64,000 bases of DNA from Clostridium_S neuense (GCF_045310695.1 NZ_JBJIAA010000002.1:1-64000); one strand, 5' to 3'. Counted from the first letter of the stretch, positions 1 through 7,865 are shown. Made by a program: numbers and translations. Notes: generated by a model not told the origin, from the sequence alone.

Positions 1-27
1 CATAATTCTCTCATGTTTTTTTACCAT
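1..27 (-). CDS. N-terminus of an unidentified protein running off the left edge
   Basis: Reading leftwards from an ATG at 27, the minus strand encodes MVKKHERIM before the window ends. An AAGGAGC ribosome binding site lies about 8 bases upstream of the ATG, which is why I believe it is a real start. Nine residues are too few to assign a family. An AT-rich stretch at 40-80 could hold its promoter; the hairpin at 82-119 separates it from the dlt remnant. Confidence 0.45.
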
Positions 28-81
28 CAGAAGAAGCTCCTTTTTGCTTTAAATATAACATATAAAAATATATTTAAAAAT

Positions 82-119
82 AAAAAAAATTTGGATTTTT
101 ATAAAATCCAAATTTTTTT
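82..119. terminator. bidirectional intrinsic terminator
   Basis: A 14-bp perfect stem (AAAATTTGGATTTT / AAAATCCAAATTTT, 3-base loop) is flanked by an A-run on the left and a T-run on the right, so it can act on both strands. It ends only about 5 bases before the reading frame of the dltB remnant and so would block transcription entering dltCDX from the left. Confidence 0.75.
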
Positions 120-124
120 CTTAA

Positions 125-361
125 GTTGATGACATTGTATGGCACGGTCCCTATTCCTATTACATCGTTTATGGATTTTATCAAGGTATTTTAATCGTTC
201 TAACTGATTATTATCAAAGAAAAAGTAAATTTTATAAGGCTCATAAAAAAGAAAAATGGTTTATGGCTTTATCAATACTTGTAACATTCCACTTAGTTTG
301 CTTTGGATTGTTGCTATTCTCAGGATATTTGAACGTTTATATACACAACTTTAGACATTAA
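125..361 (+). pseudogene. dltB: 3' remnant of dltB (MBOAT D-alanyl transferase)
   Basis: An open frame of 78 codons starts right after an in-frame TAA (122-124) and has no plausible start codon or ribosome binding site. Its product matches the C-terminal end of DltB, the MBOAT membrane protein that moves D-alanine across the membrane to teichoic acid. It has the WHG motif (residue 7 of the fragment) and, 49 residues later, TFHLVCFG. This spacing fits the two conserved MBOAT histidines of DltB. Full DltB is about 390-400 residues, so roughly the first 320 and all of dltA are missing. The frame then runs intact to TAA at 359-361, 34 bases before dltC, the normal operon order. I read it as a deletion scar. 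Confidence 0.85.
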
Positions 362-395
362 ACTTTTTTATTAAAAATAATTGGAGGGATTTTAA

Positions 396-632
396 ATGGA
401 AGAAACTGTATTAGAAATTCTTGAAGAAATATGTGGAACTGATGAGGTAAGAAATGACCTTGACTTAGATTTATTTGAAAACGGACTTTTAGATTCATTA
501 GGGTTTATAGAGCTTTTATTATCTATTCAGAATAAATTAAAGATATCTATACAACCAACAGAAGTAACTCGTGAACAAGTTTCAACACCAAAAAAAATAA
601 TAGAATACTTAAACTCTAAAAAAGGTGAATAA
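396..632 (+). CDS. dltC: D-alanyl carrier protein DltC
   Basis: A 78-residue acyl-carrier-type protein that normally carries D-alanine as a thioester on phosphopantetheine, loaded by DltA and used by DltB. The attachment serine is Ser34 in LLDSLG, preceded by the DLDLFENG helix typical of DltC. Length is the family norm. Start: GGAGGG 9 bases upstream of the ATG. It follows the dltB remnant and its last codons lie next to the ribosome binding site of dltD. The gene looks intact, although its partners DltA and full DltB are not encoded here. Confidence 0.93.
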   Translation: MEETVLEILEEICGTDEVRNDLDLDLFENGLLDSLGFIELLLSIQNKLKISIQPTEVTREQVSTPKKIIEYLNSKKGE

Positions 633-633
633 T

Positions 634-1815
634 ATGCGTAAATTAAAATCATTTTTTATTGCTATCCTAATCATGATTATTGCTATATCTTTTATAAATA
701 TCTTATGCGAAAAACTTATAAAAGATAATTTTACAGTTGGTTTTATAAGGTTATATAATGATTTAAAAAATGAAAGTACTTTCATTCAAAAAAATGAAAC
801 AAAGCAAAAAAACGTATTTATGCTTTATGGTTCATCTGAATTAGGAACCACAAATATACCAACAAATCCAATAAATTATTTTCCAAAAAAAGGATCAAAC
901 TTCATTGTTTCTCCTGTTGGTAAGGGATATATGCAAGATTTATCTCATGTTATAAAGTTTTTAGCCAATCCAGATTTAAGAGGTAAAAAATTGGCATTTA
1001 TAGTATCCCTGCAATGGTTCCTATATCCAGATGGTACACCAACTGACGACTTTCAAATGAATTTTTCTGAACTTCAATTTTATGAAGCTATGAAGAATAC
1101 TTCAATTTCTAGCGATTTAAAAAAGCAAATATGCAAAAGAGTATATTCTCTTATATCAAATAACTCATTTTATTCTGATGTATCCATATATACAAAACTT
1201 TACAGTAGTAATAATCCTGTATCAAAAGTTGAATTTGCATTACTTAAACCTTATTTTAGCTTAAAATGCGCTTTGCTTAAATTTTCTAACAATATAAAAG
1301 CATATAAACTCGCAAAAAACTATAACAATATTTACAAAGCAAAATTACCTAAATTAACTGCAATGGATGATAAGAAAGACTTTGCTGCTGCAGAAAAGCT
1401 TGGTAATAAATTGGCTAATAATAATTCTTTTTATATGTTAAATTCTTATTATAATAAATTTATAAAAAATAATCTTAACAAAATTAAAGGTCAAGACAAA
1501 AACTCAAAGCTTGTTAATTCAAAGGAATATGGAGACTTAGATCTTCTGTTAAAAGTTTGTAAGGCTAATAATATAAAGCCACTTTTTATATTAATGCCAG
1601 TAAATGCTAAATATTATGATTATAGTGGAATAGATAAATCTACAAGAGATGCTTATTTCCAAAAAACAAAAAAAATTATAGCAAGCCATGGTTTTGATGT
1701 TGTGGATTTTCAAAGTCATGAATACGAGAAATATCTTATGGAAGATGGTATGCATCTTGGATGGAAAGGATGGTTGTATGTCAATAAAGAAATTGCAAAA
1801 TATTATAATAAATAA
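634..1815 (+). CDS. dltD: D-alanine transfer protein DltD
   Basis: A 393-residue protein with one N-terminal membrane anchor (about residues 5-25) and an extracytoplasmic SGNH-like hydrolase fold. DltD acts outside the membrane in the last steps of D-alanine transfer to lipoteichoic acid. Family signatures: YGSSELG near residue 70 holding the nucleophile serine, and EDGMHLGWKGW near the C-terminus supplying the Asp/His pair. An in-frame GTG exists at 625, but AAAGGTG (617-623) is properly spaced for the ATG at 634. The 3' end overlaps dltX by 38 bases. Confidence 0.93.
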   Translation: MRKLKSFFIAILIMIIAISFINILCEKLIKDNFTVGFIRLYNDLKNESTFIQKNETKQKNVFMLYGSSELGTTNIPTNPINYFPKKGSNFIVSPVGKGYMQDLSHVIKFLANPDLRGKKLAFIVSLQWFLYPDGTPTDDFQMNFSELQFYEAMKNTSISSDLKKQICKRVYSLISNNSFYSDVSIYTKLYSSNNPVSKVEFALLKPYFSLKCALLKFSNNIKAYKLAKNYNNIYKAKLPKLTAMDDKKDFAAAEKLGNKLANNNSFYMLNSYYNKFIKNNLNKIKGQDKNSKLVNSKEYGDLDLLLKVCKANNIKPLFILMPVNAKYYDYSGIDKSTRDAYFQKTKKIIASHGFDVVDFQSHEYEKYLMEDGMHLGWKGWLYVNKEIAKYYNK

Positions 1816-1912
1816 TTATGTAGTTTTCTTTTTAGTTGTTATGATTGCTTTGCTTGTTATGTTTGTTTTTACACCTTCATCTAACATCCCTTATGTATAT
1901 AGTAATTTTTAA
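1778..1912 (+). CDS. dltX: small membrane protein DltX
   Basis: A 44-residue protein with a short basic N-terminus, one transmembrane helix (about residues 14-31) and a C-terminus ending PYVYSNF. DltX proteins are dlt-encoded single-span peptides of about 45-50 residues with a conserved C-terminal motif of the form FIYNEF; the match here is YVYSNF, with the central Tyr and final Phe kept. Start ATG at 1778 has AAAGGATGG just upstream, inside dltD. In many Firmicutes dltX precedes dltA; here it is last in the operon and overlaps dltD by 38 bases in another frame. The longer open frame reaching back to 1688 has no ribosome binding site. Confidence 0.8.
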   Translation: MSIKKLQNIIINNYVVFFLVVMIALLVMFVFTPSSNIPYVYSNF

Positions 1913-1917
1913 AAAAC

Positions 1918-1963
1918 AAAGTATAGGTAGAACTTAATTGGATTTTACCTATACTTTATTTTT
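1918..1963 (+). terminator. terminator of dltC-dltD-dltX
   Basis: A 12-bp perfect stem (AAAGTATAGGTA / TACCTATACTTT) with a T-rich tail begins 5 bases after the dltX stop codon. Its position supports dltX being the last real gene of the operon. Confidence 0.85.
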
Positions 1964-2109
1964 GATCTAAAGATTCTCCCCATAATCTCTCATCAAAAAT
2001 ATGACTAAAAAAACATTTAAGGAAATTTTAAGAATTACGTTAAAAGAAAATAAGAATTAAGTTTTATAATATTTATATACTTAATATTACAAAATACTAA
2101 ATAATATTA

Positions 2110-2138
2110 TTGACATGTATGCATGATTAGTGTACTAT
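2110..2138 (+). promoter_or_regulatory. vegetative (SigA-type) promoter of the glycosyltransferase operon
   Basis: TTGACA (2110-2115) and TACTAT (2133-2138) are separated by exactly 17 bases, an almost consensus promoter. Transcription would begin near 2145, giving a leader of about 130 bases before the start codon at 2274. The remaining bases of the 1968-2273 intergenic region are AT-rich with nothing else recognised. Confidence 0.7.
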
Positions 2139-2155
2139 TTTTATAGGACACTAAT
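2126..2155. promoter_or_regulatory. operator-like inverted repeat over the -10 box
   Basis: ATTAGTGT (2126-2133) and ACACTAAT (2148-2155) form a perfect 8-bp inverted repeat with a 14-base spacer, straddling the -10 element and start site of the promoter above. The geometry suggests a repressor site; the cognate regulator is not obvious nearby. Confidence 0.45.
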
Positions 2156-2273
2156 ATAATTATCAATTATGCATAAATTTAATATAATTGAACATTATAA
2201 ATTTACAGTATATATTAATATACTTTTACACTGATTTATAAATAAGATAAACATTTGAAAGGGGTTTTATACA

Positions 2274-3344
2274 ATGCCAACCATTAATATGCTTTCTTCG
2301 GCAGACAAGGTGAAAGGTCAGGGCGTATTATCAGCATATATCGAGCAGGTCAATTTAGTAAAAAAGGGCTTAAAAAATAATTATAGTATTAAAGTTAACA
2401 ATCTTAAATTTTGCGATATAATGCATTATCACACTATAGATTTTAAATTTTTTCTAAGCATACCATTTGCAAAAATGCTTGGAACAACTGTTGCCTATGT
2501 TCATTTTGTACCTGAAACTGTAGATGACAGCATAAATCTTCCACCTTTTATAAAATCGATATTTTATAAATATATAATTTGGTTCTATAAAAGTGTAGAT
2601 CACCTTGTAGTCGTAAATCCTTACTTCATTGATATATTAAAGGATTATGGCATATCACAAGATAAAGTTACGTATATCCCTAATTTTGTATCTGATGATA
2701 ATTTTTATAGATATGATGATGAAAAAATAATTTCCTTAAAAAACAAATTTAATATACCTCAAGATAAATTTGTTGTATTAGGTGTTGGTCAGGTTCAAAC
2801 GAGAAAAGGAATTAATGATTTCATAGAAACTGCAAAAAAACTTCCTGACGTGCAATTTTTATGGGCTGGTGGTTTCTCCTTTGGTGCTATAACAGATGGT
2901 TATAAGGAATTAAAAAAAGTAGTTGAAAATCCTCCAGCTAATGTAAAATTTCTTGGAATTGTAGATAGAAGTGAAATGAATGATTTATACAATTTAGCAA
3001 ACATGATGTTTTTACCGTCATATAGCGAACTCTTTCCTATGTCTGTATTAGAAGCTTTATCCTTAAAGATTCCTGTACTTTTAAGAGATTTAGATATATA
3101 TAAAAATATACTTTTTGATTATTACCTTAAAGGGAATTCGGCAAATGATTTTTCTAGTATTATAGAAAAAAGCAAAAATGACAGTGATTTTTACGACAAA
3201 TGGTGTGATAAATCTGCTGCATGTCATCAGTTTTATTCTAAGGGTTATATATTAAAGCAGTGGAAAAACTTTTATGATGATATTTGCTTTGAGAAAAATA
3301 AGCTTAAATCCAGGAGTAAGTTAGATGCGAAACAAAATATTTAA
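2274..3344 (+). CDS. GT4-family glycosyltransferase, probably glycolipid synthesis
   Basis: A 356-residue GT-B fold glycosyltransferase. The C-terminal Rossmann domain has GVGQVQTRKG (near 168), a typical sugar-nucleotide-binding loop, and SYSELFPMSVLEAL (near 250), the E-x7-E type motif of GT4 retaining enzymes. No signal peptide; expected to work at the inner face of the membrane. The next gene, overlapping by 20 bases, is a flippase-like UPF0104 protein. This pair recurs in Gram-positive bacteria where the transferase makes mono- or diglucosyl-diacylglycerol, so glycolipid synthesis is the likely role (inference). Start: AAAGGGG 9-10 bases upstream. Confidence 0.8.
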   Translation: MPTINMLSSADKVKGQGVLSAYIEQVNLVKKGLKNNYSIKVNNLKFCDIMHYHTIDFKFFLSIPFAKMLGTTVAYVHFVPETVDDSINLPPFIKSIFYKYIIWFYKSVDHLVVVNPYFIDILKDYGISQDKVTYIPNFVSDDNFYRYDDEKIISLKNKFNIPQDKFVVLGVGQVQTRKGINDFIETAKKLPDVQFLWAGGFSFGAITDGYKELKKVVENPPANVKFLGIVDRSEMNDLYNLANMMFLPSYSELFPMSVLEALSLKIPVLLRDLDIYKNILFDYYLKGNSANDFSSIIEKSKNDSDFYDKWCDKSAACHQFYSKGYILKQWKNFYDDICFEKNKLKSRSKLDAKQNI

Positions 3345-4347
3345 TTCAATAGTTGTAATATTATCGGCATGCATACTTTTATCTTTTTTCGTTTTTAGCA
3401 ATAATGCTCACTCTTTAGTCCTAACTTTAAAAACTGTAAATAAGTTTTGGATTTTTGTAGCTTTAGTATGCATGCTTGCCTTCTGGCTTCTAGAAGCAAT
3501 AATTTTACATATAATTACAACAATCTTATATAAAGCTCATAATTTATTTTATAAGTCAATTAAATTTGCAATGATCGGACAATTTTTCGGTTCCCTTACA
3601 CCATTTGCCTCTGGAAGTCAACCTGCTCAACTGTATGCTATGACTGAATATGGCATACCAGCCGGTATTTCAGGTTCTATATTAATGATCAAATTTATAA
3701 TACATCAAACAGTTTTTACCATATACTCTATGTTAGTTATAGGACTTAAATTTTCCTACTTTCACTCTAAAATAAAGTATTTTATATACTTCGCATTACT
3801 AGGCTTTACATTCAATACTCTCATAATAATCGTGGCATTTCTTTTTTCATCAAAAGAAAAGTTAACAAAAAAACTTTTAATAGTTATTTTAAATATTCTT
3901 TCAAAAATAAAACTTGTAAAAAACCCACAAAAAAAATATGAAGATATTGAAAAAGAACTAGTAAGCTTTCATAGGAATTCGGCAATTATAGGAACAAATA
4001 AATTAATATGTATAAATGCTAGTATTCTCACTTTTATACAATGGACAATTTTTTATTCTATACCATACTGTGTGTATAGAGCCTTTGGATTTAATTCTGC
4101 TAGTATTTTCACTATGATTTCTGCTCAAATATTTTTAACTATAATTATGTCATGTGTACCTCTTCCTGGCGGTGAGGGTGCAGCAGAAGGTGGCTTTTTT
4201 ATCATATTTAAGTTATTTTTTCCTCAAAACCTTTTGCTACCTGCTATCTTTTTATGGAGAATACTTTCTTATTATTCCTGCATAGCCGCTGGCAGTTTAT
4301 TTGCATTTGTGAAATCTAATTCTAAGATAAAAGCTAATAATGCTTAA
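3325..4347 (+). CDS. flippase-like integral membrane protein (UPF0104, LPG-synthase TM-region family)
   Basis: A 340-residue protein with about eight membrane segments and the family's signature motifs GSLTPFASGSQPAQ (near residue 93) and PLPGGEGAAEGG (near 279). The family includes the membrane half of lysyl-phosphatidylglycerol synthase (MprF) and is believed to move or handle lipids. There is no C-terminal aminoacyltransferase domain, so it should not make lysyl-lipids itself. Start ATG at 3325 has AGGAG 8 bases upstream inside the glycosyltransferase gene, suggesting coupled translation and a joint role in membrane glycolipid assembly. Confidence 0.8.
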   Translation: MRNKIFNSIVVILSACILLSFFVFSNNAHSLVLTLKTVNKFWIFVALVCMLAFWLLEAIILHIITTILYKAHNLFYKSIKFAMIGQFFGSLTPFASGSQPAQLYAMTEYGIPAGISGSILMIKFIIHQTVFTIYSMLVIGLKFSYFHSKIKYFIYFALLGFTFNTLIIIVAFLFSSKEKLTKKLLIVILNILSKIKLVKNPQKKYEDIEKELVSFHRNSAIIGTNKLICINASILTFIQWTIFYSIPYCVYRAFGFNSASIFTMISAQIFLTIIMSCVPLPGGEGAAEGGFFIIFKLFFPQNLLLPAIFLWRILSYYSCIAAGSLFAFVKSNSKIKANNA

Positions 4348-4389
4348 AAATAAGTTCCAGACATTTTATCTGCCTGGAGCTTTATTTTT
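4348..4389. terminator. bidirectional terminator between convergent operons
   Basis: An imperfect hairpin (AAATAAGTTCCAGACA paired with TGCCTGGAGCTTTATTT, one bulge) with A- and T-runs on either side lies between the flippase-like gene and the minus-strand uviB, serving both. Confidence 0.7.
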
Positions 4390-4413
4390 AATTATGCTAT
4401 ATTTTAATATAAT

Positions 4414-4638
4414 TTATTTATGAAGATTCCTTTTAACTTGTTTAAAGTTTTTTTCATCAACATCCGTAACACTAAACTTGTTGATAAGCTTATTAATTAA
4501 ATTATAGTAGTTCTTTTCTCTTTCTTCTTCCTTAACATCCCTTTTTTCTTGTGATTTTAACATATAGAAAATAAGAATAACCGATAACAGTGCCCATACG
4601 CCTTGAGATGCAGCTAATTTTAAAATTTCATTTTCCAT
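4414..4638 (-). CDS. uviB: UviB/BhlA-type holin-like protein
   Basis: A 74-residue protein with one hydrophobic segment (about residues 12-29) preceded by LKLAASQGVWALL and followed by a long charged tail. This is the pattern of the BhlA/UviB family: small holin-like proteins found in phages and next to clostridial bacteriocin genes. It begins 1 base after the stop of the sigma-factor gene, with its GGGAGGTGG ribosome binding site made by the last sigma codons. In Clostridium perfringens uviA and uviB sit beside a bacteriocin gene; in C. difficile a comparable sigma/holin pair (TcdR, TcdE) serves toxin synthesis and release. The symbol is by similarity of architecture. Confidence 0.75.
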   Translation of the reverse strand: MENEILKLAASQGVWALLSVILIFYMLKSQEKRDVKEEEREKNYYNLINKLINKFSVTDVDEKNFKQVKRNLHK

Positions 4639-4639
4639 A

Positions 4640-5197
4640 CTACCACCTCCCCGTACTAATATTCTTATATCCTATATACCTTCTTATATTGTCTAATCCT
4701 CTATTTTTAGTTTTATTTACTGACTGCCTTGATATATTTAAAGCCTTGGATATTTCTTTATCGCTATAATCCTTGATAAATTTTAATATCAAAACCTCCC
4801 TTTGAGTTTTTGATAACTTGTCCAGTAGTTCCCAAACAAATATTTTATCATCTAAATTCAAGTTTTCACTGTTTCTCACATCATTTAAATTTAGAGTAGT
4901 TTGTTCATTTAGGTATACCTTATGATATTTTTTCGATAAGTATATATATCTATTTTTTATAGCAGCTGCAATATATCCAACAATAAATTTATCGCATTTT
5001 AAATTTTCATTTGTATATATTGGCATCTTTTTTATTATTTCTATAAGTGAAATAGTTAAATCTGAACTAGCATCATCATACTTTAATAAATAACTGTACT
5101 TTCCTATTAAAGGTTTAAATTTATTTATTATTAGCATTATAGCTTGTTTATCATTATTTCGTGCTTTGTTAACCACTCCGTAAAAACCGTCTGACAT
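4640..5197 (-). CDS. uviA: UviA/TcdR-type alternative sigma factor
   Basis: A 185-residue sigma factor. Region 2 lies around residues 15-90 and the region 4 helix-turn-helix around 120-175 (KTQREVLILKFIKDYSDKE, then SRQSVNKTKNRG). The length and the split of conserved regions match the group that includes TcdR, BotR, TetR and UviA, which direct transcription of clostridial toxin or bacteriocin genes. Translationally linked to the UviB-like holin. Start: GGAGGCGG about 8 bases upstream. No bacteriocin or toxin gene lies next to it, so the target is elsewhere or lost. An ordinary extracytoplasmic-function sigma factor is the alternative; the holin partner argues against it. Confidence 0.78.
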   Translation of the reverse strand: MSDGFYGVVNKARNNDKQAIMLIINKFKPLIGKYSYLLKYDDASSDLTISLIEIIKKMPIYTNENLKCDKFIVGYIAAAIKNRYIYLSKKYHKVYLNEQTTLNLNDVRNSENLNLDDKIFVWELLDKLSKTQREVLILKFIKDYSDKEISKALNISRQSVNKTKNRGLDNIRRYIGYKNISTGRW

Positions 5198-5482
5198 AAA
5201 AAGCCGCCTCCGATTTTACTTTATTTAGAACTTGATTAAAAACTTGCTAGGCATAAGATATATTTTAAAAGAAATAATCTTGATATGAACTTAAAGAACG
5301 ACTACAACGACTATTAGAAAAGAATATTAAATTAATTATTTAGTTTATTTTAAATTTTCATTTTAACACCCTCTTAAATTAAATATTTTTCTTTACATTA
5401 AATAATAACATTATAATATATTTTTTGTAAACCTTTATTTGTCTCTATTTTTCTACATTTTTACCCTTTTATTTTGTAAACA
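5198..5482. other. non-coding upstream region of uviA
   Basis: About 285 AT-rich bases without a credible reading frame. Reading towards uviA, TTTACA occurs at 5480-5475 and 5431-5426; on the plus strand it occurs at 5392-5397. TTTACA is the reported -35 element for the TcdR/UviA sigma group, but I could not find the matching CTYTTT-like -10 at 17 bases, so autoregulation remains a guess. Confidence 0.35.
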
Positions 5483-5508
5483 AAAAATACTGAAGTTTTA
5501 ACTCCAGC
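5483..5508 (-). terminator. terminator downstream of the flavodoxin-like gene
   Basis: On the minus strand CTGGAGT and ACTTCAG (one G-U pair) form a stem followed by a T-run, 13 bases after the stop codon of the gene at 5521-5973. Confidence 0.6.
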
Positions 5509-5520
5509 ATTAACCATATC

Positions 5521-5973
5521 CTATTCATATAAGCTTAATTTCATTGCAAATTCTCTTGCTTTTGATATGTCTTCATCATTTGGTCTTCCCTTTGCTATTC
5601 CTCCTATAAGCTTAAGCGGTCCGTATGTGTCAAATCCTTTGCAAGCAAAATTACCGATTATCTCAAAATCCTTTTCTGTAAGTTCTTTTTTTATGGAATC
5701 ATTATACTGTTCTTTCCCCTGACCACTTGTTGAAAAAACAAAGGCCTTCTGCTTATTTACTGGCTTTATTTTTTTTAATAATTCTAAAATATTTTTATGG
5801 AACTTCCCATAATATATTCCAGACCCAAAGCCTATTAAATCATAGTTGTTCAAGTTATCCATATTCACATCCTTGGATTTAATTAAGTCTGCCTTCAAAA
5901 CTTCTGCCATAGCGTTAGAAACCTTTTCTGTATTTCCATGATGCACAGATTCATAAATTATAATTCTCTTCAC
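5521..5973 (-). CDS. flavodoxin-family protein
   Basis: A 150-residue single-domain flavodoxin fold. The FMN phosphate-binding loop is ESVHHGNTEKV near the N-terminus; GSGIYYGKFH near residue 50 and FSTSGQG near 80 form the other flavin-contacting loops. It probably carries electrons or reduces quinone-like substrates in the cytoplasm; partner unknown. Start: the GTG at 5973 has AGAGGTG properly placed upstream; another GTG three codons earlier overlaps that site and is less likely. Monocistronic, with its own terminator. Confidence 0.8.
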   Translation of the reverse strand: MKRIIIYESVHHGNTEKVSNAMAEVLKADLIKSKDVNMDNLNNYDLIGFGSGIYYGKFHKNILELLKKIKPVNKQKAFVFSTSGQGKEQYNDSIKKELTEKDFEIIGNFACKGFDTYGPLKLIGGIAKGRPNDEDISKAREFAMKLSLYE

Positions 5974-6069
5974 ATGCTTCACCTCTTTAATTTATTATAT
6001 AATGCCTATATACATTATATAATAAATTTAGAAAGGGATTATAACTTTTTTTATTTTGAAGCTCATATT

Positions 6070-6981
6070 TTAAAACGTATTAATTAATTTTAAAAAGTGC
6101 TCTTCAAGAGAACTGCTTTTTCTGTTTATTGCTTCTACTTCAACATCCCTTGATACTAAATTTTTAAGTATCTCACTCTGCGAGATGCTTATTTCATATA
6201 TTCTAATAATATTATCATCCATTATCTTAAAATTGCGTATTTTTAAGATATTTTCAAGAACATATGCTGCCTTTTCTACATTATTAGTTTTAAGTTCTAT
6301 ATACTCTAGATTACTTTCTCTAATGCTATTCATAGATACTTCTTCAATTAACTTTCCATTATCTATTACGCCTATAGTATCTGCCATCTGTTCTATTTCT
6401 GCTAATATGTGAGTTGAAATTAATATAGTCATGCCATACTCTTTGCTAAGCATCTTAAATAAGCTTCTAAACTCTTTTATGCCTATTGGATCAAGTCCAT
6501 TTATTGGCTCATCTAGTAAAATAAATTCTGGCTTGGTTATAATGGACCTAGCAATGCCAAGTCTCTGTTTCATTCCAACTGAAAAATCTTTTACAGCCTT
6601 TCCTTCAATATTCTTCAAATTAACCATATCAATCACCTTGCCAATAGCACTTTTATCATGATATCCCATATACTCTAAATGAAGGTCTAAATTTTCTTCT
6701 GCTGTAAGCTTGTCATAAAATACTGGATATTCTATTATAGTACCCATTCTCTTTAAAATTTCAAAAGAAGAATTAGTAAGCTTTTCACCAAATATTTCAA
6801 TTTCACCACTTGTTGGTTTAATCAAATTAGTTATGAGCTTCATCACTGTTGTCTTTCCAGCTCCATTTGGTCCTAAAAATCCATAGATTTCTCCTTTTTT
6901 AATATTCATATTTACATCCGATACTACCCTTTTTCCATTAAAAACCTTGATTAAATTATTTGTCCTTAATATATATTCCAT
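6070..6981 (-). CDS. ABC transporter ATP-binding protein, BcrA/CprA-like
   Basis: About 303 residues. Walker A is GPNGAGKTT (near 38), the signature FSVGMKQRLG (near 135), Walker B ILLDEP and the D-loop GLDP follow, and the switch His is in STHILAE. A C-terminal extension of about 90 residues is typical of BcrA-type ATPases of lantibiotic and bacitracin resistance exporters. It lies 25 bases after the permease gene at 7007 and downstream of a sensor kinase/regulator pair, the usual order for peptide-antibiotic immunity systems. The start is ATG 6981 or the GTG one codon before it. Substrate unknown. Confidence 0.85.
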   Translation of the reverse strand: MEYILRTNNLIKVFNGKRVVSDVNMNIKKGEIYGFLGPNGAGKTTVMKLITNLIKPTSGEIEIFGEKLTNSSFEILKRMGTIIEYPVFYDKLTAEENLDLHLEYMGYHDKSAIGKVIDMVNLKNIEGKAVKDFSVGMKQRLGIARSIITKPEFILLDEPINGLDPIGIKEFRSLFKMLSKEYGMTILISTHILAEIEQMADTIGVIDNGKLIEEVSMNSIRESNLEYIELKTNNVEKAAYVLENILKIRNFKIMDDNIIRIYEISISQSEILKNLVSRDVEVEAINRKSSSLEEHFLKLINTF

Positions 6982-7006
6982 CACTTTGATTTCCTCACCT
7001 TAACCC

Positions 7007-7756
7007 TTAATTTAATAAATCCTCATTCTCTGTTTCATTAATGAATAAGCAAGCACTAATTACACCAATAATTGCAAGAGTAGCATGCCTTAATACCTCA
7101 AGGTTAAATGACCAGTTACTGCTAGTAACAAGAGGTAGATTTAATTTTATTCCAAAGTTTTTTAAATCTAAAATAGGCAATTCGAACGCTTTAAAATCTA
7201 TAATACCACTTAAAACAATTGCCAAAACTATAGCTCTTGAAACTGATTTTTCCTTTGTTGTAAAAAGCAGTACAATGAAAACTATAGAAGGATATAAAAT
7301 TCCGAGCATAAAATTATAACCAAAAGTATTAATAATAAGATTCGCACTAACTTTGGTTGTAAATACATCGCTAAAGTTATTTAATATTAGTAAAAAAGCA
7401 CCAACACAAAAATAAGTTACTAGGTTGGTTATAAATCCAAATATCCATACTATAATAAGCTTTGTAGCTAAAATTTTCTTCCTGCTTATTGGATACATAA
7501 ACATATTCATAATGGTTTTATTTCTATATTCACCTATTACAATTTTAGTCAAAATAACTGCTGAAAAAATAAGAAAAATATTTTCACTTATTTTTCTAAG
7601 ACCTTCAGAAATATCAACAAAAGAATTTTCAGCTTTGGCTTGTGTAAATACAGACATAAGCATTATTGCAGCTATTACTATTTCGCAAATAATTACCCTT
7701 TTTATATACCTCTTCATTTTAAACTTTCGTACTTCAAGCTCTATCAATTTAAACAT
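7007..7756 (-). CDS. ABC-2 type permease, partner of the BcrA-like ATPase
   Basis: About 249 residues with six predicted membrane segments, the first at about residues 20-40 after a basic stretch (FKMKRYIKR). ABC2-type permeases of this size pair with BcrA-like ATPases to remove bacitracin or lantibiotics from the membrane. A longer open frame starts at 7780, but AAAGGAG lies between that ATG and the one at 7756, so I prefer 7756 (spacing of 12 is slightly long). It follows the kinase gene after a terminator, so it has its own promoter, plausibly controlled by the regulator encoded at 8834. Confidence 0.8.
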   Translation of the reverse strand: MFKLIELEVRKFKMKRYIKRVIICEIVIAAIMLMSVFTQAKAENSFVDISEGLRKISENIFLIFSAVILTKIVIGEYRNKTIMNMFMYPISRKKILATKLIIVWIFGFITNLVTYFCVGAFLLILNNFSDVFTTKVSANLIINTFGYNFMLGILYPSIVFIVLLFTTKEKSVSRAIVLAIVLSGIIDFKAFELPILDLKNFGIKLNLPLVTSSNWSFNLEVLRHATLAIIGVISACLFINETENEDLLN

Positions 7757-7865
7757 GCTATAAAACATCTCCTTTGGCATAAATCTTATCTATACTTTTA
7801 TTATAAATAAAGCCATTATCTTTTTTATTACTCAAATCTTACAAATTTATTAAGCTTATAAAACA

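Noticed and set aside
1688..1912. A 74-residue protein overlapping dltD from 1688
   Set aside because: The upstream part is out-of-frame dltD sequence with no ribosome binding site; the real product begins at 1778 as DltX.
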